From positions 97,436,001 through 97,500,000 of the forward strand of contig NC_086177.1 in assembly GCF_023053635.1 (NCBI RefSeq): a stretch of 64,000 nt of DNA, given 5' to 3'. The position numbers and the translations under genes are program-made. This document shows positions 23,477 through 34,804 of the stretch, piece by piece; position 1 is the stretch's first letter, and each line of letters starts with the position of its first letter. The DNA is from Elgaria multicarinata webbii. Its lineage: Eukaryota > Chordata > Lepidosauria > Squamata > Anguidae. The notes under the pieces are model-generated. The model searched no databases. It saw nothing but the letters and a program-made list of their open reading frames with translations, and was not told where the DNA came from.

Positions 23477-23721
23477 TCGTTCCAGAGGGTTTGAAGAAAG
23501 TATTTGTCCATTTCGAACTTTCCCAGACAAATCAGTTTTATCTGCAAAATTCTATTCAAGAATTTCAATACATTCTAATATTGTTCCATACTTAATAGAA
23601 GATATTTGAGATTTTAAATAGTGACAAAAATTGCTGATAAATCTCAACATCCCCCTTCCCAAATTTGAGCCACCAGTAGCCAGTCTGTAAGGTATCTTCT
23701 CCTCTTAGTCAGTGTTGCTTC

Positions 23722-23830
23722 CTATGAAATGGGTCTTCTAGAATTATAAACTTTGAGTCCATTCTGCATTGAAGAACGAGCGTATTTTGTCAGCAGCGTA
23801 CCAATTGTTTGCTTCTCTGAACATAAGTCC
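23722..23830 (-). CDS. DSCC1: DSCC1 exon 9 with stop
   Basis: Encodes DLCSEKQTIGTLLTKYARSS and MQNGLKVYNSRRPIS, then TAG at 23724-23722. Acceptor TTTTTCAG. The C terminus is essentially that of human. Confidence 0.96.
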
Positions 23831-26800
23831 CTGAAAAACAGAATACATGCACTCATTATGCAACTTCAAAAGCCATTTAACAGGACTGCTTCCATTGTCT
23901 TAAGTCCCAAACTAACCCAAGTTAAATTATCGATTCATCAGCCAAGTATGACAATGCATCGTTTCGACCAACAGACATACTGGAACAATTACGGGCAGGG
24001 GAAACAAAGAACAAAGGGTTGTGGGAAAGGTTACAAAAGGAAATGAAGAAACCGAGTGAGAGCAAGATCATGAAGAGGTTTGAAAATAAGGGGGGTTAAC
24101 TAAATTTTAGGCTGCAAATTTAATCCATGTGACTGGTTTGCGAAGCCAACAAAGTAATTTGGGGTGCAATCCTATGCATGTTTAGACACACACACACACT
24201 ATAACTCTCAGCATTATAACTCTCAGCATACCCTAGCCAGCGAAGTGGATTGTTCTGCTAATAGAATTCAACACATACAACTAGACCATTGTGGGAGAGG
24301 AGAAGATTAGTGAAAAGACCTTTGCAGTATTATGGGTGGGAATTAACCACTGCATATTTTAACAACGGGATCATTAGAAATTGGTGAGCTTTTAGCAACA
24401 TTGTTGAGAGAGGACTGTTTCAGCAACTGAAAGAATCTGAGATGTGAAGGGGAAAAAATCCAGAGATTATAGCTAACAACACTATCAATGGAATGAGAAA
24501 AGGCTTGGAATGACAAAATGTCACATACCTGAAAAGATGTTGGCTAGGTGTTGGCTAGGTGTTAAGGTAGAATTGAGTAATATCACACATATAAATGCAA
24601 ACTGAGGCTTGTGGGATTTGGTTTTCCCAAACGAGTCGTATACAAATGCAAAAGAAAAAGAAGGACTGACCCTACTGGTACACCAGCAAAATGAGAGGAT
24701 TGCAGGAGGCTAAAAAAGTTTCAGTATCAGTCATATAGATCCAAATGCAACGTGAGACAACAATCAAGTATGTTTGAGATGCTGTAAGGTCCAGCATAGA
24801 TAAGCCTAAAGGGTAAAGCCTCTTGGTCCGTCTACAGAAGCACATTTGTGCTACTTACTGTATATACGGAGCTATTTCGGCTTCTGTCCATTTCTCCCTA
24901 GTGCTGAACAAGCTGTTAAATCTTTCCTGGTTATCTTCCGGTAAGTCTTCAACGTTTAGCAAGAAGATGGTCTCTGGTCTGGAGGAATGATCCACAAGAG
25001 CCAAACCCTTAAATAAATAAAATATAGGGGGGAACATTTCAGCACATATGTATTATTACATATTTGTGTGTGATTTTTTTAAAAAATTGTGCTTTTATGG
25101 TTTAAAATTTTTTATATTGATTTTTAATATTCGATGTTTTTCATCTTTACAAACCACCCAGAGAGCTTTGGCTATGGGGCGGTATATAAATGTAAATAAT
25201 AATTAATAATCCTCCCTTCCTCAAAGGGGCTCAGGGTGCACATGGACCTCCCATCCCCTCTGCATCCTCACAACAATCCTTTGAGGTAGATTAGGAAGAA
25301 AGATAGTGGCTGGCCCATACATAACTTGATGGGTAGGGAATTTGGTCTCCCTGGTCTTAGTTTGTAGAGTTCTTCTGCCTGTCAGCATATATTCCACATC
25401 CCACCAAAGGTAGTTTTATGGGTGTAAAATTACCAGTTTCATATTACCTTTAACTGGTCCTGTCTAGTTGTCATTCCTTCAGGGACACTTTGCTGCCAAA
25501 CCTCTTGGAATTCTGAGAGGCTGAATTTAATTGAGTTTTGTAAGAGCATTTGGGCTATTCCTCTGCATATCTTCTCTTCATTCATTTCAAAGTAAGTTGC
25601 GCCTTGTAAGGAATATAAAACACAAGCAACTAATGAAACAAGTTAAGAACAAACAAATCAATTTTTTTTTAAAAAAAATCCTAGCTACTTTAAAAATTAC
25701 ACAGTTTGGACAGATTTCAAGAAGTAGATTAAGCCTGGGTCTGCCCCTAATAACATATAACCACCAGGAAAGGGGTGTGTATGTCCAATTTTTAAGGCAA
25801 AAGGGACCCACGTGTTAGGATGCTAACCACTATTACTCCCCTTGTACTCTGCCCCCTCATCCCAAGCAGGTGGGGCAAACTCAGGTTTAAAAAAGATGAT
25901 TCAATCAGCATATGTGTTGGTAAACCTTATAGGCAGGTATTTTATATTTCCGTAATAGCAACTGTGTTTCAAAGCATGGGTATCCCCGAAATTTTTCAAT
26001 GGGGAACGGTATATAAATATTCTAAATAAATAAATATATGACATGTTTGGGGGACAGATATGCACTTCTGCTATTCATACGTCTTCATTTGTATTCACAC
26101 TATTTTCATTTTTGTCTATCACTTTGTATTTGTACATTTTGTACGTCACCTACTTATTTAGGTGTTTTTTATCATTATTATTGTTGTTAATTTAAAACAT
26201 GCACTCACTGAGGTAACTTACCTTCGTCTATGCATTTCCGTCCATAACTCACAAGAATGTGTTCTATCATTTCCCTGGAACAAACATGTATCTATTTTTA
26301 GTATACTAAAGTAATTACATTACTGCAGGCTAGAGAATGTGGCCACCTCCATTGATCCTCATAATTCTTCTAGTTCAGCCTTCCTCAACCTGGGGCGCTC
26401 CAGATGTGTTGGACTACAACTCCCAGAATGCCCAGCTGGCTGGGGCATTCTGGGAGTTGTAGTCCAACACATCTGGAGTGCCCCAGGTTGAGGAAGGCTG
26501 TTCTAGTTGGACAAAACAACTGCCCTTTCATATGTTATGACAAATATTTAAGATATTTGCAAGTTTACAGTGCAGTATTGCTTTGAAGTGGTGGGGTGGG
26601 GTACCCATTCTGAAGACTTCATGCACCAGCAGAGCACTGGGTGTACTCCCTGGTAGTGGACTTTCAGTGGAGGGAGTTCACCACTGACTTGTTTTCCTCA
26701 TTTCATTAATGCAACCTTCCCCAACCTGGTGCCTTCCTGGTGTTTTGGACTTCAACCCCCAGCATTCTTGACCATTAACTATGCCAATTGAGACTGATGG

Positions 26801-29800
26801 GAGTTGAAGTCCAAAACATCTGGAGGGCATCAGGGCCGGATCTACACTAGTCTTATAACGTTGCTAGTGTCCCTTTCTAACGTGGTTCTCTGTATCGGTT
26901 CTCTGTAGCTGTAACGTTACTGCAGGGCACATTGTTAAATCCTTTCGTTGCTGGGTTTGCTCCGCCCACTGCCTGCCTCATTCCTAGCCAGCAGTGCAGG
27001 GCAAGTCATAAGCACACACAAATCCCTCCCTCCCAAAACATCTTAACACAAGTCCAAGGGAATTGCCTGAATGCACAAGAGCCAGTCACTTTGCTGAAGC
27101 TAAGCAGGGTTGGGTCTGGTCAGAATTTGGATGGGAGACCAAATTGAAAAGTTTTAGCAGCAGCCGCATTTACGCCCCGCTGGTCATGAGTTTTGGGCTT
27201 TGGACCCTTGTTAATTTTCCTGCAGGGAGCTACAGCTCCTTTGCAAAGAGGGGGGAAATGTTTTTTAAAAAATCGTAAAAAATCAACCGATGACCCAATC
27301 TGATTCAAATTTTAAGGCAGGATGCATGGGAGTACTTCACAATAAAAGCAGATTCTAAGGTGGAAAACTTCTGAGTCCTTTGCACACAATTGTCAGTGAC
27401 TGCACAGTATAAGGCTGGTGTGATTTATCTGCTATAGCAGATAAGATAGCAAACGGGCGAAGGAAGGAGAACAGGAAGTGGGCGGAGCAAACTCAGCAGC
27501 TCTGGGTTGCGAAAGGAGAATTACCGGTAGGACAAGGCACACGAATCTGCAGCCGCGCTGGAACTAAGAAACAGAACCTGTAAGTATGACTCATTTACAA
27601 CGTTGGAGACCCAGGGTCACGTGACGCTATGCGTCACAGTAACCCATTCAAAGCGTTAGAATAACACCAGTGTAGATTCCCACCAGGTTGGGGAATGCTA
27701 TGTTTGTATTTTCTGTCAACTGGGATGGCATCCCACAACCCCATTATTCAGTGATACAAGAGTAGGGAAAATCCACTAAGGGTGAAGGTAGAGATGATGC
27801 TAAAATGCATGATTCCAAACTATGTCAAAAGTGGGTTTTTTTAAAAAAAAAAATCTAGTAGATGTGGGGAGGAGGGGACCACAATTTTCATCAGTATTGC
27901 AGCCTCAGGATTTCTTCCCCAGCCACAATCCTGGTGAAAATCCCACCACCTGGCATGACTATTAGCCCAAAGTGAGTTTTCCTTCCTACATCTCATAGCT
28001 ACACTGGGAAAGGGGGGGGGGGGGATTTTCACGGGAATCACAGCTGGAGAGTGAAGGTTCAAGTCTTTCTCCCGGTAAGAGTTAGGGCCACCCACCTACT
28101 TGCTATTAATTTAAAAAAAAACTTAAGTGTTTTCTAATGGCACACTTAACATCACATCTAGTTTGGGCCCAAACCTGCACTGTATGGTTCTGAGCATACA
28201 AACAGTTGAAATGGCATGTTATACCCAACAGAATGAGGGCACTTTCACAACTCAAAATATGGAGGTGAGCCCCATTATTCCGGAATGAAATGTTGCCGGA
28301 CATTTTTATGTAGTTATTAGCAAACAAACTTACTTAGGTTTTATGTAGGAATCAACAAAAGAACGTACTTAGGTTCTAGGGGTCCAAGCTCTTGAAGACA
28401 GGTACTTAAAGGAACCTTGCTGAATGGCCAGGACTCTGTATATATCAGCTGAGTTACATGGTTCAACAATTTCATTTCATAATCAAAGTCTAAAATCCTC
28501 CAATATCCTGTGAAGCAGAGAAACAAGGCTTAAAGAAACTGTAATCAGCAAAATCAAGTTAATTTTGTAAAATTGCTCCAACGAAGGTATTTCGACAAGC
28601 AGGCTTTGACCTTACACATATTTTTTTTTAAAAGAGAGGAAAACTACCTCGGTTCTTATACAGTACCTGTTGTTAAGACAGGGGCTGTAGAGCACTCCAT
28701 GCACTGTAGAGATCTTTTGCATCACTGGCTACAGAAGATTATCTCTACATGTGCAGCCAAATGGTGATCAAGATTACAGCCTATTTACTTTGACCCACGG
28801 AACTCAATGGGAGCTTTTAAGAACTGAACCCAACTTTACACAACTCTCAACTGAATTGTTTCCTGGTCACAACTGTGTGTGAGACAGACATTGGGAGGGC
28901 CATAGCTCACTTGGGAGGTGCTGCAGCTCAGTACTAGATCACATGCTTTGCATGCAGAAGGTTCCAAGTTCAATCCCCAACATTTCCAACTAGGTCTAGG
29001 AGATCTTGCCTGAAACCTGGAGAGCCACTGCCAGTCAATGTCAACAGTACTGGGCTTGATGGGTCAGTGTTCTGACGTAGTATAAGGCTGCTTCCTATTT
29101 TGCACAGCACAAAACCTGGGTTTTAATTAAAAATATAATACTCCAAGGTGATTAAAATAAAGTGGAGCAGGAATAAAGTAATGCTCTGTTATATTGCTAC
29201 ATAATGCAACTTTCCGCAATCATCACAATCACTGTGGTCAGTCAAAATGACATATGGCACAAGAGGCCACACAAGTCTTAATGAAAGTGGAATTAGTGCG
29301 CAAACCTAAGCATGTTTAACCCGAACAAAATCCTGGAATGCTGGGCATTGTAGCACTTCTTTTCTGTCCAAACATGCATAGCATTGTGCCCTTCACTGTC
29401 AAGAAATCTAGAAATTTATAAGACTCCATGCAAGCAATTTTAACCCACTTCCTATTTTGTGGACCTTTTCAACGTGACAATGCAGTAGAATTAAGTAAGG
29501 CAACCTTTAAGGCTTGGCAACTGTTGCTTTTCACTAGTGAGGAAGTCCATTAGATGTTTAGGGAGAAAGCAATGCAAAGTGACTCCACATATATAATATA
29601 ACCAATGTGTTCTCCCTTTATAGAGACAAATACCTTTAACTTGACATGCTTTTAGAACCTCCAGTTGATGCATTATTTCTTCCTCACTGGCTTGGACCTG
29701 ATCTAGTAAGTCTTCTGTTGTATACTAAAGAAGGCAAACAGAACACAAAAAAGTATTAAGCTGACATTGACTTCCTTGCTAGACTCTATTACCATATAAC

Positions 29801-32800
29801 TCTATAAAGCTCCGGGTACGCTGATAGCACCATATAAATAAGCATTTATAATATCATATATAAAGCCAGTGCTTGACACTTTTCGCAGGCCTCCAACACA
29901 ATCTACAGCTGGGGTAAGGACCCTGTGGCACTCCAAATCCCATCAGCTTCAGCCAGCATGCTCAGTAGTCAGGAATAATGGGGACTGCAATCCAACAACA
30001 TCTGAAGGGCCAAAGGTTCCCTACCGCAATTGTCTGTGAGCCAAAAGAAAACAGAACTCAGAAAGTGGCTATGCAGATAGAAGCAACTGTATTCTCAACA
30101 GCAAGGGTAGCTGGAACTGCCAGGGGGAGAGAGCAGATTTAGCCTTCACCTCCAGTGATTTCCTCTCAAGTCCACCCCTTCACTTTCCTCTGTATGAATG
30201 AAAAAAAATCTGTACAATCCTATGGGAGAGAAATGGCACACTTGGGAACATGGTATAGTAAGGACAAAACGTGCCACATTTCCCTTGGTTGCTCAGCTCT
30301 CACTGATAGGGATCCCATAGAGAGGTACATAGGTGTGTGAGAGAAAGAGAAAGAGAAAGAGGGAGAGAATGGGCCCATTCAGAAGACACATTAAACCATG
30401 GCTTTAACCACAGTGGTTAAGGCTTTTTGCTTTATTCACCATGGTTAAAGCTGTGTCTTCTGAACACATCTTGGCTTTCTGGCTTAACCACCATGGTTAA
30501 AACCATGGTTTAAGGCGTCTTCTGAACAGGGCCAATATGTCTTGCTCTCATACTGCATAAAGATACATTACTCTCACACCAGGTCCTTGCAGCATGTAAG
30601 TCCTATCTCTGCACATGCCTCATTTTGACATGCAAAAATTAAAATAAACACCTTCCCAGGCTAAGTATTTAAAACCAACATTTTTTCCCACTAACACCAG
30701 TGGTTTTGCTTTACATGTTATAGAGAGAAGGTCCTCCTTGGAGAGGTTTCTTCCTTGGTTCGATTCCTAAGGGTATTAACCCAGCCTTGCTGAACAACAT
30801 ATCCACTGGTCTTATTGTTATGGGGTCCTTCTGGTACTTTAGGAAACTAACCTTTTCATGTGTAAAGCATAAGACTTTAAGAGCTAGTACTGGCTAAGGC
30901 AGAGGTGGGGAACCAATAGAGGGCCACCCCACTTAGCCTTATAAGCCTTTCCTTCCAGGCCTCGCCCACTCCCCTTGCCCGTACTGCAGCCCCGTTTCCC
31001 CCACAGCACAGCTGTTGCCTGCCAATCAGCAGAGGGAGATTGGCAGAAAACAGCTGAGCAGGGGGGAAGAGGGGGATTGGCTGTACTGACGTCCTGATGA
31101 ACGAAGCGATTGCTCTCTTTCTCCATCGGGAAGCCCTGGAAGGAAACATGATCCTAATGTACAGATGCGTATGAATAGGGAGGAGTGTGAGGATGTACAT
31201 AGGTGTGAATGGGTGCATGTGTGGATGGATGAGTGTGGCCCTCTCACCCACTACCGGCACACGGTAGATTACACCTGGAACTCTACACATACAGAAATGT
31301 GGCCCTAGTGCTGAAAAGGGTTCTCCACCTCTGGGATAAGGAACCGCTATAAATCAGAAGTACATGATACATCTCTTTCATTAGGTGACCTTAGGCAAGC
31401 CACTGTCCCCGTCCTCCTTCAGCTTCCATGTCTGCTATATGGGAAGAATAGTACAGATATATCATACCAGATTAGTGCAAGGTAGTCCAGTATCAGAGGA
31501 CACTCTCCAACAGTTATTACCCTGCGATGATTATTACCGTGCAATGATTCAATTGCTTCATTTCTATTCTTGCACAAAATCCGTCTATATTATACCGTTT
31601 TTAAAGCTGCTGCATCTTTTTCTAGCTGATTTTCCACCCACCCATCTCTTATTTTTACCTTTGATTTAGTCGAAGCTCTCTCTTTCTCACTGTCCGGACC
31701 TTCATAAGGGTTTTCCATTAGAAGTTTCCTGAGTTTCTTTAATTTAGGCCGACATCTTCTTAGTTCCCAGAAATTATTGGAAAAACCTGCAATCTACAGC
31801 AAGAATCCTTATTGGAATTGGTCATGATTAATTTGTAAATTTGGGACTTGCAGACAGAACTCCACTGATAAGCAACAGACCTTGTGATAAAAATGGAAGG
31901 ATTCCCCTCTGTTTTGGGCGTATTAGGTGGTCCTTCAGAATTTCCGTCCTTTGTGTGTATCTGTTCCATTCTCTCTTAACTCATCCTTTGGCATTGCTTT
32001 AAAGCAGGAATAGCAAATCTCTGGCCCTCCAGATGTTGGGAAATTGCCATCATCCCTGATCATTGGTTATGCTGGCTGGGGTTGATGGGAATTAGAGTCC
32101 AACATCTGGGGGGGGGCATAGATTCCCCACCCCTTGCTTTAATAATTTTAAACACAGCTTTGTTTTCTTACCCTTCCCAACTGCTGACCCTATGCTCATT
32201 TTAACAGTGATGTATATTAGGGGAGAAAACAGAATAAGCAGGAGCCAAGAGATCTTAGTCATAAGGCAGCCTTCTGGTTTTCTGCTGAAGGTGGCCTGGC
32301 AAATAGGGCAGGGAAATAGCAGCTCCTGTACTTGCATCAAAATGGTAGCTTTCATATGGAAAAAAGCTGTGTTACCTCTGTTTAACCCCCCCCCTCCTTT
32401 CTTTATGGAAGTACAGCTCCTGTAAATACAGAATCGTGTTGTTAGCAGGAAAGAAAAGGCTATTTGGTTTGAAAGACTGGGTCATCCACCCACCAAGGTA
32501 TCAGGCCTAAAGCCACAAAGCTTTTTAGGTTATCTTGAATCAGTCCTTCTCATTCTGCTAACCTAACTCACAGGATTGTTCTAAGGATAAAGTGGGATGG
32601 CCCACATGCGTCTTGAATTCCTTGGAAGAAAAGAAGAATACAAATGTGATGGGGGAGGGGAAAACCCTATTTTAAGATAGTTAAGCCCCCTTGCAGTTGG
32701 CTCCAGAGAACAATCACACACACTAAATACCTGGGTGTGAAGGATGTTAGAAGTAGGCTTGTCTACACTAAACTGTTCCGGAGTTTCACAGCCAGGTATG

Positions 32801-34804
32801 AAAAGCAACGTATTAGAGGTATCTGCTATTTTCATGTCATAGGTCTTATCTGTACTGCATAGCACAGCATGTTCATCTCTGTCTCCACGGATCACCAGGC
32901 TTTAAAACAAAACAATTATGCATACGTTCAGCACGGCAATAGTTTTAAACGAGCATTTACTTTAAAATAGCACACAAAAAATTACTGAAGAAATGCAGAT
33001 TTCAATTGTTTGAAGTCTTACATATCAGCGTTATTACAATAAAAGGTTGTGATTTTGATTGTTTCAGGTTAAAAGCAAACGAACAAGCAACCGAAGCCTC
33101 TTATTTTCGTTTTTCCAATATTTGCTGGTAACTCTTAGGCCACAATTCAATGAGCTCAGGGTCTCATTTTCTGCCTCAGCACAGAGGCCTCTGGGACATC
33201 CTGTCACATTTCCCCAAGATGGGCATCTGCCATATTGCTTTTGGTGTCTGGAAAGCAGCACTTTCTGAAGTCACTACCTATGCCAAATGCAACATGCGAG
33301 ATGTCACACCTGGCCTGTCAGGTGCTTCTCTCAATGCAAAATGAAAAAACACAGAGGCCTCTTTAGGTGGGCCTCTTTGGCTATGTTCAGGCATAATGCT
33401 GAATGGTGGTTTAGCATTATATTCAAACCAGCTCACTGCCTGGGCATGGGGCAAGCCCTTCCCAGCCAAGCTGCCTTAGGGTGGGTGCAATGGCATCATG
33501 GCCAGGATGGAGAGGGATGGAGAACTCCCGCTCCCAAGTATCTCAGTCACCAAGGACCATGGCCTCCGGCTTCCTTCCATCTGAAGAAGTCAGTCCAGCC
33601 CAAGTACACTTAACTGCATTTGCTAACCTTCCTTCCTATCTGTCTTTGCTAGATATCTCAGTCTATCCTGGTCTCTTCTCCCCACTTGGGGGCTGGGGGC
33701 TTTATTCCAAAAAGCAGCATAGAAATGGACTTTTACTTATTCTATTGATTTCCCCACTGTCAAAATTGAAATTGTAAGCACCTGAGAAGGAACCTGCCTT
33801 TCTCTCTCTCTTTTAGCTTATAAAACACTTTAAGGGTGAAATCTTATGCACATTTAAATGAAAAAAAAGTCCCACAATTCCCAGCATTCCTTGGAATCCC
33901 ATTCCTGGGAATTGAAGGGCTCTCCCCCCCCGCCCAATCTAAACATCCATAGGATTGTCCCTTAAAGTATGCTTACATTATTGGGCTGTATAAATAATAA
34001 CTATCTTACGCTATAACTATTTAAAGGCTCAATAGACATGCCTTATGTGAAAAGAGTTTTTTAAAGTGGGTTTCAGTGCTTTAGCTTTTCCCCAGGTGTT
34101 GTCAGACTACAACTCTAACAGCCCCTAACCATTGGCCATGCTAGTTGGGAGTGATGGAAACTGCAGTCCACCAATATCTGGGGGACTAAGATTGGGAAAG
34201 CCTTGAAGGATACAATGACAGGTCATGATAAATATCTATAGCTAAATCCAGTGGAGGCTGGTGGCTCCGAGTTTTGTGGGGCTGAAATCCATTCTGAGTT
34301 TCAGTTAGACCCAGCCAGAACTCTAAAGGACCTATCCAAGGTGCTGAACCTATTTTGAGGGTTAAAAACCCATTTTGGAGACAGGGTTCAGCAACATAGT
34401 TCCTTTAGAGTTCTGGCTGGTTCTGACTGATAGCCAGAATGGATTCACAACCCCACTGAAACCGGTGCCACCAGCCTCCACTGGCTAAATTCAAACCTAG
34501 ATGAATCACTCTGAAGAGGAACGTATCGCAGGATATTGATCCTCCACGTCGCCAGGGGTCGCTGTCAATCATTTAAGCCCGTGCCTTGCCCCGCCCGAAC
34601 GCAAGAGGGCGTTGCCGCATGCGCGCGCACGTACCTTCGCCCCGCCTCCAACTCGGCGCAAAGGTCCGGCTCCAACTGTAGAAGGCAACACTCCGCGGCG
34701 TCTGCCTGGGCGCTAAAGCTGAGGCACTGCACGACGGGAAGCAGCTCCTCCGGGTTCACTTTAGCGACGTGCAGCGTGGCCTCCACTTCTTCGCGGCTCC
34801 GCAT
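23722..34804 (-). CDS. DSCC1: DSCC1, complete coding region in nine exons
   Basis: DSCC1 (DCC1) joins CHTF18 and CHTF8 in the alternative RFC clamp loader that handles PCNA at replication forks, binds the leading-strand polymerase and supports sister-chromatid cohesion (known for the family). Exons on the minus strand: 34804-34635, 32899-32731, 31793-31659, 29724-29634, 28507-28369, 26274-26222, 25602-25448, 25007-24859 and 23830-23722. They total 1,170 nt, 389 residues plus TAG, against 393 in human. All phases close and all introns are GT-AG. The sequence follows human DSCC1 throughout, ending SSMQNGLKVYNSRRPIS. The C-terminal winged-helix region (about residues 190-389) is the best conserved; the stretch near residues 96-104 (ETPEQFSVD) differs. 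No break or missing exon. Start chosen at MRSREEVEATL, aligning with human MKRTRDEVDATL. Confidence 0.97.
24161..24240. mobile_element. Half of a foldback MITE
   Basis: GGGGTGCAATCCTATGCATG then TTTAGACACAC, with a duplicated ATAACTCTCAGCAT motif. Only the left arm of the family at 51991 is clear. It lies in DSCC1 intron 8. Confidence 0.5.
24859..25007 (-). CDS. DSCC1: DSCC1 exon 8
   Basis: Encodes GLALVDHSSRPETIFLLNVE, DLPEDNQERFNSLFSTREKW and TEAEIAPYIQ. Acceptor TTATTTAAG; donor CA/GTAAGT. Confidence 0.96.
25140..25205 (+). mobile_element. LINE 3' tail
   Basis: CACCCAGAGAGCTTTGGCTA then TGGGGCGGTATATAAATGTA, the plus-strand tail of the TAAA-tailed family. DSCC1 intron 7. A tail of a second kind (CCCCGAAATTTTTCAATGGG) is at 25985-26035. 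Confidence 0.6.
25448..25602 (-). CDS. DSCC1: DSCC1 exon 7
   Basis: Encodes ATYFEMNEEKICRGIAQMLL, then SLSEFQEVWQQSVPEGMTT and RQDQLK. Acceptor CTTACAAG; donor AAG/GTAATA. Confidence 0.95.
26222..26274 (-). CDS. DSCC1: DSCC1 exon 6
   Basis: A 53 nt exon encoding EMIEHILVSYGRKCIDE. Acceptor TTTGTTCCAG; donor G/GTAAGT. Too short to stand out alone; identified by frame and by human EMIEHCLKCYGKKYVDE. Confidence 0.93.
26376..26500. mobile_element. Near-perfect foldback hAT-like MITE
   Basis: A 125 bp palindrome beginning CAGCCTTCCTCAACCTGGGG and ending in its mirror, flanked by an exact 8 bp duplication TTCTAGTT at 26368-26375 and 26501-26508. It carries two opposed copies of ACTACAACTCCCAGAATGC. 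The intact duplication and arms suggest a young copy. DSCC1 intron 5. Confidence 0.85.
26711..27698. mobile_element. Foldback MITE opened by an 850 bp insertion
   Basis: The left part, CCTTCCCCAACCTGGTGCC, and the right end, CACCAGGTTGGGGAATG, belong to one foldback element. It was split at about 26835-27680 by another with inverted ends GGATCTACACTAG and CCAGTGTAGATTC. The inserted element has mirrored inner arms around GTTTGCTCCGCCCACT (about 26955 and 27485) and a 5S-like core. Confidence 0.6.
27096..27140 (+). repeat. 5S rRNA-derived fragment
   Basis: GAAGCTAAGCAGGGTTGGGT followed by CTGGTCAGAATTTGGATGGG and AGACC matches the internal promoter region (box A to box C) of vertebrate 5S rRNA with about six differences in 45 bases. 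Only the middle of the gene is present, so this is a pseudogene or a SINE3-type head, not a functional gene. Confidence 0.8.
28369..28507 (-). CDS. DSCC1: DSCC1 exon 5
   Basis: Encodes YWRILDFDYEMKLLNHVTQL and FSKVPLSTCLQELGPLEP. Acceptor GCTTCACAG; donor AA/GTACGT. Start of the conserved winged-helix region. Confidence 0.96.
28897..29100 (+). mobile_element. tRNA-derived SINE, second family
   Basis: Head AGATCACATGCTTTGCATGC and B-box-like AAGTTCAATCCCC, then GAGAGCCACTGCCAGTCA and the end TATAAGGCTGCTTCCTAT. Almost full length. DSCC1 intron 4. Other copies at 18240 (minus) and 45612. Confidence 0.75.
29296..29392. mobile_element. Foldback MITE
   Basis: GCGCAAACCTAAGCATGTTT on the left mirrors AAACATGCATAGCATTGTGC on the right. 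Same family as 51991-52104. DSCC1 intron 4. Confidence 0.65.
29634..29724 (-). CDS. DSCC1: DSCC1 exon 4
   Basis: Encodes YTTEDLLDQVQASEEEIMHQ and LEVLKACQVK. Acceptor TTCTTTAG; donor G/GTATTT. Confidence 0.94.
29906..30025. mobile_element. Foldback MITE
   Basis: CAGCTGGGGTAAGGACCCTG with CACTCCAAATCCCATCAGC mirrors AACATCTGAAGGGCC and AGGTTCCCTACC. Worn hAT-like foldback. DSCC1 intron 3. Confidence 0.55.
30371..30533. mobile_element. Palindromic MITE with 3 bp duplication
   Basis: Inverted ends GGGCCCATTCAGAAGACAC and GTCTTCTGAACAGGGCC enclose repeated AACCATGGTT units. Flanked by AAT on both sides. Two nested palindromes lie inside. DSCC1 intron 3. Confidence 0.7.
30900..31333. mobile_element. 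hAT-like non-autonomous element, 434 bp
   Basis: Ends CAGAGGTGGGGAACC and GGTTCTCCACCTCTG are inverted, followed inward by GAGGGCCAC and its counterpart. The 8 bp flanks GGCTAAGG and GGATAAGG match at seven positions. Interior GC-rich, no transposase. DSCC1 intron 3. Confidence 0.75.
31659..31793 (-). CDS. DSCC1: DSCC1 exon 3
   Basis: Encodes IAGFSNNFWELRRCRPKLKK and LRKLLMENPYEGPDSEKE. Acceptor TTGCTGTAG; donor AAG/GTAAAA. Basic patch as in human. Confidence 0.94.
32005..32136. mobile_element. Foldback MITE
   Basis: CTGGCCCTCCAGATGTTGGG mirrors CCAACATCTGG. The centre reads GGCTGGGGTTGATGGGAATT. Flanks CTTTAAAG and CTTTAATA resemble a worn 8 bp duplication. DSCC1 intron 2. Confidence 0.6.
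32510..32655 (+). mobile_element. Sauria-type SINE 3' half
   Basis: CTAACCTAACTCACAGGATT, then GTTCTAAGGATAAAGTGGGA, then CCTTGGAAGAAAAGAAG: the 3' body of the SINE at 17272. It ends about 75 bases from DSCC1 exon 2. Confidence 0.6.
32731..32899 (-). CDS. DSCC1: DSCC1 exon 2
   Basis: Encodes LVIRGDRDEHAVLCSTDKTY through ADTSNTLLFIPGCETPEQ and NILHTQ. Acceptor TTTAAAG, a weak tract; donor CAG/GTATTT. Confidence 0.95.
33831..33965. mobile_element. Foldback MITE
   Basis: TTTAAGGGTGAAATCTTATG mirrors CATAGGATTGTCCCTTAAA. Centre CCCACAATTCCCAGCATTCC with its mirror. DSCC1 intron 1. Confidence 0.7.
34085..34203. mobile_element. Foldback MITE, worn
   Basis: CAGACTACAACTCTAACAGC mirrors a CTGCAGTCCACC stretch after CTAGTTGGGAGTGATGG. 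No clean duplication. DSCC1 intron 1. Confidence 0.5.
34249..34483. mobile_element. hAT-like MITE, CAGTGGAGGCTGGTGGC ends
   Basis: A 235 bp element with inverted ends CAGTGGAGGCTGGTGGC and GCCACCAGCCTCCACTG. Flanks GCTAAATC and GCTAAATT form an 8 bp duplication with one change. It lies 152 bases from DSCC1 exon 1, in intron 1. Confidence 0.85.

Noticed and set aside
27096-27140. Functional 5S rRNA gene
   Set aside because: Only about 45 of 120 bases are present, with about six differences, and it lacks both ends and a T-run terminator at the right place.
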